Assembly (NCBI RefSeq): GCF_001571005.1
Contig: NZ_BCST01000008.1
Coordinates: 1-64,000 of the forward strand
Origin: Herbiconiux solani NBRC 106740
GTDB lineage: Bacteria; Actinomycetota; Actinomycetes; Actinomycetales; Microbacteriaceae
Direction: 5' to 3'
DNA length: 64,000 nucleotides
The notes beneath the pieces were generated by a model. The model was not told where the DNA came from. It saw nothing but the letters and a program-made list of their open reading frames with translations, and searched no databases. The translations under genes were made by a program, and so were the position numbers. Positions 16,375 to 23,695 of this stretch are shown one piece after another; position 1 is the stretch's first letter; each line of letters starts with the position of its first letter.

Positions 16375-17609
16375 ATGGCGAGTGACGAGTTCTCGAAGCC
16401 GTTCGACTTGACGACCGATCCGGTGGCGTGGGACGACCTGCGGAGGCGGCTGCGGGCGACGCGCTGGCCAGATCCGCCCGCCGTGGACGCGTCGAACGCG
16501 TCGGCCGAGGATGCGGGGTGGGCGCTCGGCACGGATGTCGCGTACCTCCGCGAGCTCGTCGCGTACTGGGCCGACGGGTTCGACTGGCCCGCGCGGGAGG
16601 CCGAGCTGGGTCGGTTGCCGCATCGCACGGCGGATGTGGGCGGGCTGGCCATCCACTTCGTCCACGCACCGGCCGCGAGCACGCCGGACGTCGGGACGTC
16701 GGCCGCAGCGGAGAACGCGCCGGTGCCCCCGCGCCCCTCCCCCTGCTCCTCGCCCACGGCTGGCCCGACTCGTTCTGGCGCTACTCGAAGGTCATCCCCC
16801 TGCTCACCGACCCCGGCGCGCACGGAGCCGACCCCGCCGACGCCTTCGAGGTGATCGTGCCCGACATGCCAGGCTACGGCTACTCGGAGAAGCCGGCGGG
16901 CGCGCCGCTCAGCTCGATCGACGTGGCCGCGCTCTGGGCCGAGCTGATGACCGGTCTCGGCCACGATCGCTTCGTGGCGGCGGGCGGTGACATCGGCAGC
17001 CATGTCAGCCGCTACCTGGCGCTCGATCATCCTGACCGCGTCATCGCGGTGCACCGGATGGATGCCGGCATCCCCAATGCCGCCGCCGCCCCGGCCGACC
17101 TCACCCACGACGAGCGCGCCTACCTCGACCGGGCGGCGGCATGGGGAGCGACCGAGGGCGCCTACGCGGCGATGCACCGCACGCGTCCGCAGACCGCGGC
17201 GGTCGGCCTCACCGACTCTCCGGCCGGGCTCGCGGCGTGGATCGTCGAGAAGCTGCGCTCGTGGAGCGACCTCGGCCCCTCGGGCGACCTCGAGAGCGTG
17301 TACACGCGGGACGAGATCCTGACGGACATCACGATCTACTGGTTCACCGAGACCATCGGATCGTCGATGCGCATGTACCACGCGAACGCCACGATCCCAC
17401 CCGACCAGCTCGCGCGGCGGGTGGAGGTGCCGTCGGGTTTCGCCCTGTTCCCGGGCGACCTGCTCCGGCCCCCGCGCGACTGGCTCGAGCGCACGGCGAA
17501 CACCGTGCACGTCTCGACGCCCCCGCGCGGCGGCCACTTCGCCCCCTTCGAGCAGCCCGAGCTCTACGCCCAGGAGCTCCGCGCCTTCTTCCGCCCCTTC
17601 CGCGCCTAG
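16375..17609 (+). pseudogene. Epoxide hydrolase (alpha/beta hydrolase) with a 1-nt frameshift
   Basis: The first part from the ATG at 16375 reads as the epoxide hydrolase N-terminal domain (KPFDLTTDPVAWDDLRRRLRATRWPD, LVAYWADGFDWPAREAELGRLPH, IHFVHAPA). The rest reads in another frame: LLLAHGWPDSFWRYSKVIPLL (HGWP oxyanion motif), VPDMPGYGYSEKP, AAGGDIGSHVSRYLALDHPDRV (nucleophile Asp), and RGGHFAPFEQPEL (catalytic His). Joining them needs one extra base near 16715-16740, within a run of CCCCC, CCCC and CCCCC. Apart from that the gene is full length (about 410 residues). Either one C has been lost and the gene is broken, or the base was missed in sequencing. Confidence 0.85.
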
Positions 17610-17611
17610 CC

Positions 17612-19402
17612 TCAGCCCTCGGTGACCTGGCCGGCGTCGACCGACCAGTGGCGGTTGAGGCGCACGGTCGAGAGCATGCGGCGGTCGTGGGTGACGAGGA
17701 GGAGGGTGCCGGTGTAGGACTCCAGCGCCTCCTCCAGCTGCTCGATCGCGACGAGGTCGAGGTGGTTCGTGGGCTCGTCGAGCACGAGCAGGTTCACGCC
17801 GCGCGCTTGCAGCAGAGCGAGCCCGGCACGGGTGCGCTCGCCCGGCGAGAGCTCGGCGACGGGACGGCTGACGTGGTCGGCCTTGAGCCCGAACTTCGCC
17901 AGCAGCGTGCGCACCTCGGCGACGGGCCAGGTGGGCACCTGCTCCTCGAAGGCCTCGGCCAGCGAACGGGCAGCGGATGCGGATGTCGCGGCCGACCCTC
18001 GTACAGGAGCGCCGGATGCAGCTGAGGCGGCGATTCCCGATACCGAACCGACCGACGCGCCCGAAGCGCCCGACGCATCCAGAGCACCCGAAGCCCCCGC
18101 CCCCGCAAGCACCGCCCGCGCCTGATCGATCTCCCCGATCGCCACCGACGCCCCCAGACTCGCCGTCCCCGCGGTCGGCGCGAGCCGCCCCAGCAGCAGC
18201 GCCAGCAGCGTCGACTTGCCGGCCCCGTTGGGCCCCGTGATCCCGATCCGGTCCCCCGCATCCACCTGCAGCGACACCGGCCCGAACGTGAACGACCCCC
18301 GGGTCACGGACGCGGCCGACAGCGTCGACACCACCGACGACGAGCGCGGCGCGGTGCCGATCGTGAACTGCAGCTGCCACTCCTTGCGCGGCTCGTCGAC
18401 CTCGTCGAGCCGCGCGATCCGGCTCTCCATCTGCCGCACCTTCTGCGCCTGCTTCTCGCTCGACTCGGCCGAGGCCTTGCGGCGGATCTTGTCGTTGTCC
18501 GGCGCCTTCTTCATCGCGTTCCGCACGCCCTGGCTCGACCATTCGCGCTGGGTGCGGGCCCGCGAGACGAGGTCCTCCTTCTTCGACGCGAACTCGTCGT
18601 ACTCCTCGCGGGCGTGCCGCTTCGCGACCTCGCGCTCCTCGAGGAACGCGTCGTACCCACCGCCGTAGACCCGGTTGCTCCCCTGGGCGAGGTCGAGTTC
18701 GAGCACCCGCGTGACGCTCCGCGCCAGGAACTCGCGGTCGTGACTCACCAGCACCACCCCACCCCGCAGGCCCCGGATGAACGCCTCCAGCCGCTCGAGT
18801 CCGTCCAGGTCGAGGTCGTTGGTCGGCTCGTCGAGCAACACGATGTCGAATCGCGACAGCAGCAGCGCGGCGAGTCCGACGCGCGCCGCCTGGCCACCGG
18901 AGAGCGAGGTCATCAGCGCATCCGCCGTCAGCTCGGCGCCCAGCCCGAGCTCGCCGAGCACGACGGGCAGCCGCTCCTCGAGGTCGGCGGCACCGCTCGC
19001 GAGCCAACGCTCGAGGGCGGTCGAGTAGACGTCGGCGGGATCGGGGGCACCGGATGCGACCGGCTCGGTCGACCCGAGGGCTTCGGCCGCGGCATCCATC
19101 TCTACGGTCGCGGCGGTCGTACCGGTGCGGCGCCCGACGTACGCGGCGACGGTCTCGCCGGGCACGCGCTCGTGCTCCTGGGGCAGCCAGCCGATGAAGG
19201 CGTCGGCCGGGGCGAGCGCGACGCTGCCCTCCTGGGGCTGGTCGATACCGGCGAGGATGCGCAGCAGCGTCGACTTGCCCGCCCCGTTCGCGCCCACCAC
19301 GCCGATCACGTCACCGGGAGCGACGACGAGGTCGAGCGAGCTGAAGAGGGTGCGGTGGTCGTGGCCTCCGGCCAGGCCCTTGGCGACGAGCGTTGCGGTC
19401 AT
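17612..19402 (-). CDS. ABC-F family ATPase (two ABC domains)
   Basis: 596 residues, two nucleotide-binding domains and no membrane segments. Walker A is GANGAGKST (near residue 38) and GPNGAGKST (near 392); signatures are SLSGGQAARVG and LSPGERTRAG; Walker B are IVLLDEPTNDLDL and LLVLDEPTNHLDL. The linker between them (EYDEFASKKEDLVSRARTQ...) is charged and helical, as in ABC-F proteins that act on the ribosome and in some cases protect it from antibiotics. An Ala/Ser/Gly-rich insert of about 45 residues (about 428-472) interrupts the second ABC domain between Walker A and the signature. No resistance phenotype can be inferred. It ends 2 bases from the convergent hydrolase. Confidence 0.93.
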   Translation of the reverse strand: MTATLVAKGLAGGHDHRTLFSSLDLVVAPGDVIGVVGANGAGKSTLLRILAGIDQPQEGSVALAPADAFIGWLPQEHERVPGETVAAYVGRRTGTTAATVEMDAAAEALGSTEPVASGAPDPADVYSTALERWLASGAADLEERLPVVLGELGLGAELTADALMTSLSGGQAARVGLAALLLSRFDIVLLDEPTNDLDLDGLERLEAFIRGLRGGVVLVSHDREFLARSVTRVLELDLAQGSNRVYGGGYDAFLEEREVAKRHAREEYDEFASKKEDLVSRARTQREWSSQGVRNAMKKAPDNDKIRRKASAESSEKQAQKVRQMESRIARLDEVDEPRKEWQLQFTIGTAPRSSSVVSTLSAASVTRGSFTFGPVSLQVDAGDRIGITGPNGAGKSTLLALLLGRLAPTAGTASLGASVAIGEIDQARAVLAGAGASGALDASGASGASVGSVSGIAASAASGAPVRGSAATSASAARSLAEAFEEQVPTWPVAEVRTLLAKFGLKADHVSRPVAELSPGERTRAGLALLQARGVNLLVLDEPTNHLDLVAIEQLEEALESYTGTLLLVTHDRRMLSTVRLNRHWSVDAGQVTEG

Positions 19403-19457
19403 GCCTCAATGCTCTCATCGGGAGACCCCGGCGCCCCCCGCCTCTCGGCCCCGCGAA

Positions 19458-19505
19458 CCGTCACAAATCGCCCCATAGCTCCCCTTTTAGGGCGGTTAGT
19501 GACGG
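19458..19505. repeat. Fourth copy of the 48-nt palindromic element
   Basis: CCGTCACAAATCGCCC, a 16-nt loop and GGGCGGTTAGTGACGG: same 16-16-16 layout as the copies at 478-775, with one substitution in each arm and an unrelated loop. It fills the gap between the divergent ends of the ABC-F start and the UbiB-like gene stop. Confidence 0.9.
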
Positions 19506-19506
19506 C

Positions 19507-21321
19507 TCAGCGCCCGCGGCGCCCCGCGAACAACGCGTGCAACAGCGGCAGCACCGACGCGATCATCAGCACCGTGCCGAACACCGTGTCATCCACCCGC
19601 ACGATCGCACCCGCGACCAGCAGCGCCCCGAAGAGCACCGCCGAGACGACCCGACCGATCGACCGCTCGACCCGCGCGACCCGGCGCTCGAGGGCCGGGC
19701 TCGTCACCGCCAGCGACCCTTCGTCGACACGCGTGACAAGCGCATCCAGCCGCTTGGGCAGACGCCAGGCGATGCCGACGTTCTCGAGCGCCTGCTTGCC
19801 GAGATCCTGCACGACGTTGCCGCGCTCCTCGCGGATGAGCTGCTGCGCGTAGGGCTCGACCGAGTCCCAGAGGTTGAAGGCGGGGTCGAGCGCACTGCAG
19901 ACCCCCGAGGTCAACGACATGGCCCGGATGATCAGCAGGAAGTTCTCCGGCAGCTGGAACGGCAGCGACCGCACCACGTCGCCGAACTGCACGGCGAACT
20001 CGCGGAACTCCCGCGGATCCACCTCCCGCAGCTCCGCGAACCCCATGCCGCCGAAGCGGGCGAAGAGCTGGGTCATGGCGCGTTCGAGCTCGGTGGTCTC
20101 GGCCGACGGGAGCAGCACGCCCAGGTCGCGGGCCGCATCCACGAGCCCCTTGCCGTCGCGCGAGGCGGCGGCGATCAGCATCTTTCGGAGCCCGGCTCGC
20201 GTGCGTGCGCCGACCTCGCCCATCATGCCGAAGTCGATGAATGTGAGCTTCCAGCCCCGAGCGGCGGCGCCGACGGCCGAACCGTCACCGACGTCGACAG
20301 AACCGACCCCGGCCCCAGCCCCAGCCCCAACCCCAACTCCGAGGCCATCGGCAGCATCCGCACCCCGCCCCACCGGCGTCACGAAGATGTTCCCCGGGTG
20401 CGGATCCGCGTGGAAGAACCCGTTCGTGAACAACTGATCGAACATCACCGCGGCGAACACCGGCGCGACCTCGGCCGGGTCGATGCCCGCGGCGGCCAGC
20501 CCGGCCGCATCCGTGATCTTGATGGCGGTGACGTCTTCGAGGGTGAGCACGCGGCGGGTGCTGCGCTCCCAGACGACCTCGGGCACGGCGACGCGGTCGT
20601 CGCCCGCGAACTCCTCGGCGAAGCGCACCGAGCTGGCGGCCTCGTGCAGGTAGTCGATCTCCTCGAGCGAGGTCGCCGCGAACTCCTCGACCAGCGCCGG
20701 CGCGTCGACGCGCGAATAGACGAGGCGCACGTGGCTGAGCCATCCGCCGACCTTGCGCAGAGCGGCCAGGTCGACCTCGACGATCGCATCGATGCCGGGA
20801 CGCTGCACCTTCAACACCACCCGGTCGAGCCCGGTCGCGAGTGCGTCGACGGGGTCGAGGCGCGCGCGATGAGCTTGGCCGAGCGACGCCGCCGCGACCG
20901 GGGTCTCGTCGACCCAGGTGAACGCCCGAGACAACGGGATGCCGAGCTCGGCCTCGGCGAGCGCCTTGATCGCCGCGAACGGCACGGCGGGCACCTCGTC
21001 CTGCAGCCCCTCGAGCTCTCTCGTGATCTCGGGCGGCAGCACGTCGAGCCGGGAGGACATGAACTGCCCCACCTTGATCATCAGTCCGCCCAGGTCGACC
21101 GCGAGCACGTGGAACCGCCGCGCGAACCGCTGCATGCGGCGCGAGCGGGTGCGCTCGGTGATGCGGGTGAGTCCGAGGCGCGGCAGAGCCAGCTCGAACC
21201 ACCAGGTCACGGCGAGATTCCACGCCGCGAACCGCAGGATGCGACGGTAGCGGGCGCGCGCCTCGGCCGGCGTCGGGACCGCGTCTCCGCGATCCGCGCG
21301 CCCGGGTTGAACCGATGCCAC
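19507..21321 (-). CDS. UbiB/ABC1-family atypical kinase
   Basis: 604 residues from a GTG at 21321, six bases after the PadR stop. The family signature is complete: KVGQF near residue 83 (KxGQ), ETPVAAASLGQAHRARL (A-rich loop), VVLKVQRPGI, EIDYLHEAAS, HADPHPGN near 307 (catalytic loop) and FIDFGMMGE near 364 (metal-binding Asp). Two C-terminal transmembrane segments (AVLFGALLVAGAIVRV and TVLMIASVLPLLHALF) anchor it, as in ADCK/UbiB proteins that support isoprenoid quinone or lipid metabolism. A Gly/Ala/Val repeat (about 322-345), encoded by CCCCAG-type hexamers, sits between the catalytic and metal loops. The PadR partner may regulate it. Confidence 0.92.
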   Translation of the reverse strand: MASVQPGRADRGDAVPTPAEARARYRRILRFAAWNLAVTWWFELALPRLGLTRITERTRSRRMQRFARRFHVLAVDLGGLMIKVGQFMSSRLDVLPPEITRELEGLQDEVPAVPFAAIKALAEAELGIPLSRAFTWVDETPVAAASLGQAHRARLDPVDALATGLDRVVLKVQRPGIDAIVEVDLAALRKVGGWLSHVRLVYSRVDAPALVEEFAATSLEEIDYLHEAASSVRFAEEFAGDDRVAVPEVVWERSTRRVLTLEDVTAIKITDAAGLAAAGIDPAEVAPVFAAVMFDQLFTNGFFHADPHPGNIFVTPVGRGADAADGLGVGVGAGAGAGVGSVDVGDGSAVGAAARGWKLTFIDFGMMGEVGARTRAGLRKMLIAAASRDGKGLVDAARDLGVLLPSAETTELERAMTQLFARFGGMGFAELREVDPREFREFAVQFGDVVRSLPFQLPENFLLIIRAMSLTSGVCSALDPAFNLWDSVEPYAQQLIREERGNVVQDLGKQALENVGIAWRLPKRLDALVTRVDEGSLAVTSPALERRVARVERSIGRVVSAVLFGALLVAGAIVRVDDTVFGTVLMIASVLPLLHALFAGRRGR

Positions 21322-21326
21322 CCCGC

Positions 21327-21905
21327 TCAGTCCTGGGCGAGGATCGAGTAGAGCCGGCGACGCGCGTCCTCGAGCTCGGCGACGGCCTGCTTGACCTGCT
21401 CGGGGGTTCCGGTGCGGCCGACCTGGGCCGCGGCCTGGGCGAGCTCGAAGCCGGCCTTGGGCAGTGCTGCGAAGTCGCGGTCGCCGCCCTCGGAGCCGGT
21501 TCCGGATGCGCCCCACGGCTCGGATGCGCCGGCGCGAGCAGCCTCGACGCGGCCGGCCTCGGTGAGCGCGTAGGTCTTGCGGCCGTTGGACTCCTCGGCC
21601 GAGATGAGGCCTTCGTCGTTCAGGAGCTGCAGGGTCGGGTAGACGGATCCGGGGCTCGGCTTCCAGCTTCCGCCGGAGCGCTCCTCGATCTCGTGGATGA
21701 TCTGGTAGCCGTGCATCGGGCGCTCGGCGAGCAGGGCGAGAACGGCGGCGCGCACGTCGCCGCGGCCCATCCGGGTGCCGACCTTCTTCTCGAAGCGGGC
21801 GCGGAACTGCTCCATCGCCTGCCAGATTCCGTCGGCGTTCATTCCGCCGCCCATGTTGCCTGCGCCTCGGTTGCCGAAGCCTCCTGCGGGATACGAGTTG
21901 CCCAT
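21327..21905 (-). CDS. PadR-family transcriptional regulator
   Basis: 192 residues from the ATG at 21905, which has GGAGG 6 bases upstream; an in-frame start four codons earlier would cover that site. A Gly/Asn-rich N-terminal tail precedes the winged helix: VRAAVLALLAERPMHGYQIIHEIEERSGGSWKPSPGSVYPTLQLLNDEGLI is the classic PadR pattern. A C-terminal helix (ELAQAAAQVG...VAELEDARRRLYSIL) would form the dimer. It is followed by a UbiB-like gene in the same operon, and probably represses the operon. Confidence 0.92.
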   Translation of the reverse strand: MGNSYPAGGFGNRGAGNMGGGMNADGIWQAMEQFRARFEKKVGTRMGRGDVRAAVLALLAERPMHGYQIIHEIEERSGGSWKPSPGSVYPTLQLLNDEGLISAEESNGRKTYALTEAGRVEAARAGASEPWGASGTGSEGGDRDFAALPKAGFELAQAAAQVGRTGTPEQVKQAVAELEDARRRLYSILAQD

Positions 21906-21920
21906 GGTGCCCTCCAATGT

Positions 21921-21946
21921 CGATCGCGAACGATACTCGACGATAT
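21921..21946. promoter_or_regulatory. Phased CGAT repeats upstream of the PadR gene
   Basis: CGAT occurs at 21921, 21931 and 21941, exactly 10 bp apart (CGATCGCGAA, CGATACTCGA, CGATATACCT), just upstream of the PadR ribosome-binding site. One helical turn spacing suits repeated contacts on one DNA face; a PadR operator is the simplest reading. Confidence 0.4.
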
Positions 21947-22015
21947 ACCTCGGAGCCGCGTCTTCGACCCCCGTTCATCAACCGTGCAGTGGATGCGCAG
22001 GAACGGGGCGCGAGG

Positions 22016-23176
22016 TCACCCCGAGACCGCGAACGCCTCGACCCGGGCGACCGCAGATTCAGGGCCAGGGAGCGCCCGCACGGCATCCCGCAGGTGCTCG
22101 ACGCGGTCCTTCATCGCCGCGTCACCGAGCAATTCTCGCGCCTGGTCCCGGATGCGCCCGGCGTCCGCCGTCACCGCGTCGAGCACGCGGCCCACGCCCG
22201 TGCGCTCGACGGTGTCGCCGGTGAAGGGCTGGTCGGCGCCCATCGGCAGGACGAGTTGAGGCACCCCGGCCAGCACCGATCGGAGGAAGACGCCGCTGCC
22301 GCCATGGTGCACGACGAGGTCGGCGTGCGGGAGGACAGCGTCGAGGTCGACGAACTGACGGATGCGGACGGGGCCGATGCGGCACTCGCCGGCCATCTCC
22401 ACCGTCTTCTTCTGGCCCTCCCCGTGCCGGAACCGCTCTGGGTCGAGGTCGCGGCCGATGGCGACGACGGAGGGCACGTCGATTCCTTCGAGCGCGCCGA
22501 TGATCCGGTCGAAGAGGTCACCGGACTCAGTGTTGAATTCGGTGCCCAGCGTGGCGATGATCGACGGCTGCGCGGCATCGCGTCCGGTCGGTCGAGGCGC
22601 ACCGGGGTTCATCCAGACGGCGTCCGCCGGCGTGGGGAACCGAGGATCACGCATGGCCGGGGCGAACGGCACGACGAAGAGGCCGCCTTGGTGACCGATC
22701 GCGCGCCCCAGCCCGAGTTCGTGGCCGAGCGTCTCGAGCGACCTACCGACCCGCTCGGGCCGCACCAGGGCTCCGGATGCGATGACCGCCACCACGACGA
22801 CCGGCACCCCCGCGAGCGCGCCCGCGGCCATCGCTCCGAAGTCGAGCTCGTCGCAGACGACGACGTCGTGGGCATCGAACGCGGCGCCCACAGCGGCAGC
22901 GGATGCTCGGGCGGCGTCCCCCGCGAAGTACTGGGCGACGACATCGACCTCGGCCTCTCGATCGACCGGCGCCAGCGGAGTGATCTCCGTGCGCACCCGC
23001 GTCCGCGCATCCGGTCGGGCGACGACCCGCCTGAACAGCCCCGCCGGCGCCCCGGCCACCCCCGAGGCGCGCCCGACGAGCGTGAGGTCGTGTCCGGCGT
23101 CCGCCAGCCCCCGAAGCAGCGGAAGCTGCGGAACCAGATGCCCGGCCCCACCGACGAACGAGCATAGTACGCGCAC
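22016..23176 (-). CDS. GT1-family glycosyltransferase (UGT/MGT-like)
   Basis: 386 residues. The N-terminus MRVLCSFVGGAGHLVPQLPLLRGLADAGHDLTLVG is the acceptor-side Rossmann fold of antibiotic and macrolide glycosyltransferases. The C-terminal donor domain has PSIIATLGTEFNTESGDLF, the ADLVVHHGGSGVFLRSVLAGVPQLVLPMGADQP donor signature (HHGGSG) and a closing helical region. It would transfer a sugar from an NDP-sugar to a lipid or secondary metabolite. It stands alone; no biosynthetic cluster surrounds it, so the acceptor is open. Confidence 0.92.
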   Translation of the reverse strand: MRVLCSFVGGAGHLVPQLPLLRGLADAGHDLTLVGRASGVAGAPAGLFRRVVARPDARTRVRTEITPLAPVDREAEVDVVAQYFAGDAARASAAAVGAAFDAHDVVVCDELDFGAMAAGALAGVPVVVVAVIASGALVRPERVGRSLETLGHELGLGRAIGHQGGLFVVPFAPAMRDPRFPTPADAVWMNPGAPRPTGRDAAQPSIIATLGTEFNTESGDLFDRIIGALEGIDVPSVVAIGRDLDPERFRHGEGQKKTVEMAGECRIGPVRIRQFVDLDAVLPHADLVVHHGGSGVFLRSVLAGVPQLVLPMGADQPFTGDTVERTGVGRVLDAVTADAGRIRDQARELLGDAAMKDRVEHLRDAVRALPGPESAVARVEAFAVSG

Positions 23177-23235
23177 GCCCCCACGCTATCCCCGCTGGTA
23201 GAAGAATGCAGCCCGGCCGTTGCGGGCCTCATTCG

Positions 23236-23604
23236 TCAGGAAGAGTCACCGATCGGCAACTCGGGCAGGGCTCGAGCGTCGACGACCTGGATGCGGGCGG
23301 GGAGCTCTTCGCGGAGTTGGGCGACGATCATGTCGCCGAGGCCGGCGGAGACCTGCTCGTGGAGGCGGGAGTCCCAGCCTCGGTCGGGCAAGTGGTGCAG
23401 GGAGTGGTGGACCCGCCAGGCACCGATGACCTCGTCGAGCTCAGTTGAGAAACAGAGGTCGTCGGGGCCGCCGGATTCAGCCGGGGCTGTCTCGGGCGCG
23501 ACGTCCGTCGTCGCATCCAGCAGCCACAACCGCCAGAGGCTGCAGTCGCGCGTGATCAGGCAGAAGGTCGTGGTCTCTGAGCGATCGGCCGAAGTGCTGT
23601 CCAT
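23236..23604 (-). CDS. Hypothetical protein
   Basis: 122 residues from the ATG at 23604, which has GGAG seven bases upstream; an in-frame ATG 15 codons earlier (23649) has a poorer site. Nothing matches a family I know. The middle has a Trp/Leu-rich strand (DCSLWRLWLLDATT) and the C-terminal half a His-rich helix (WRVHHSLHHLPDRGWDSRLHEQVSAGL) followed by IVAQLREELPARIQVVD. No signal peptide or membrane segment is seen. Coding potential is supported by the Microbacteriaceae-like codon use and the good start. Confidence 0.6.
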   Translation of the reverse strand: MDSTSADRSETTTFCLITRDCSLWRLWLLDATTDVAPETAPAESGGPDDLCFSTELDEVIGAWRVHHSLHHLPDRGWDSRLHEQVSAGLGDMIVAQLREELPARIQVVDARALPELPIGDSS

Positions 23605-23695
23605 CGCGGCTCCATCCCCGGAACCCTCCTCGAACGGCACCGGCTGCATCCAGCTTGCCGAACGCCGGCCGTAGGGCCGCCTGAGCAGTTTCTAC

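Noticed and set aside
16375-16854. Programmed frameshift in the epoxide hydrolase
   Set aside because: No slippery heptamer with a downstream structure was seen, only plain C-runs; loss of one base is simpler.
15255-19007. A 1250-residue minus-strand open frame
   Set aside because: It crosses five well-supported genes in other frames, is very Arg/Gly/Ala-rich, and has no domain; it is a high-GC shadow.
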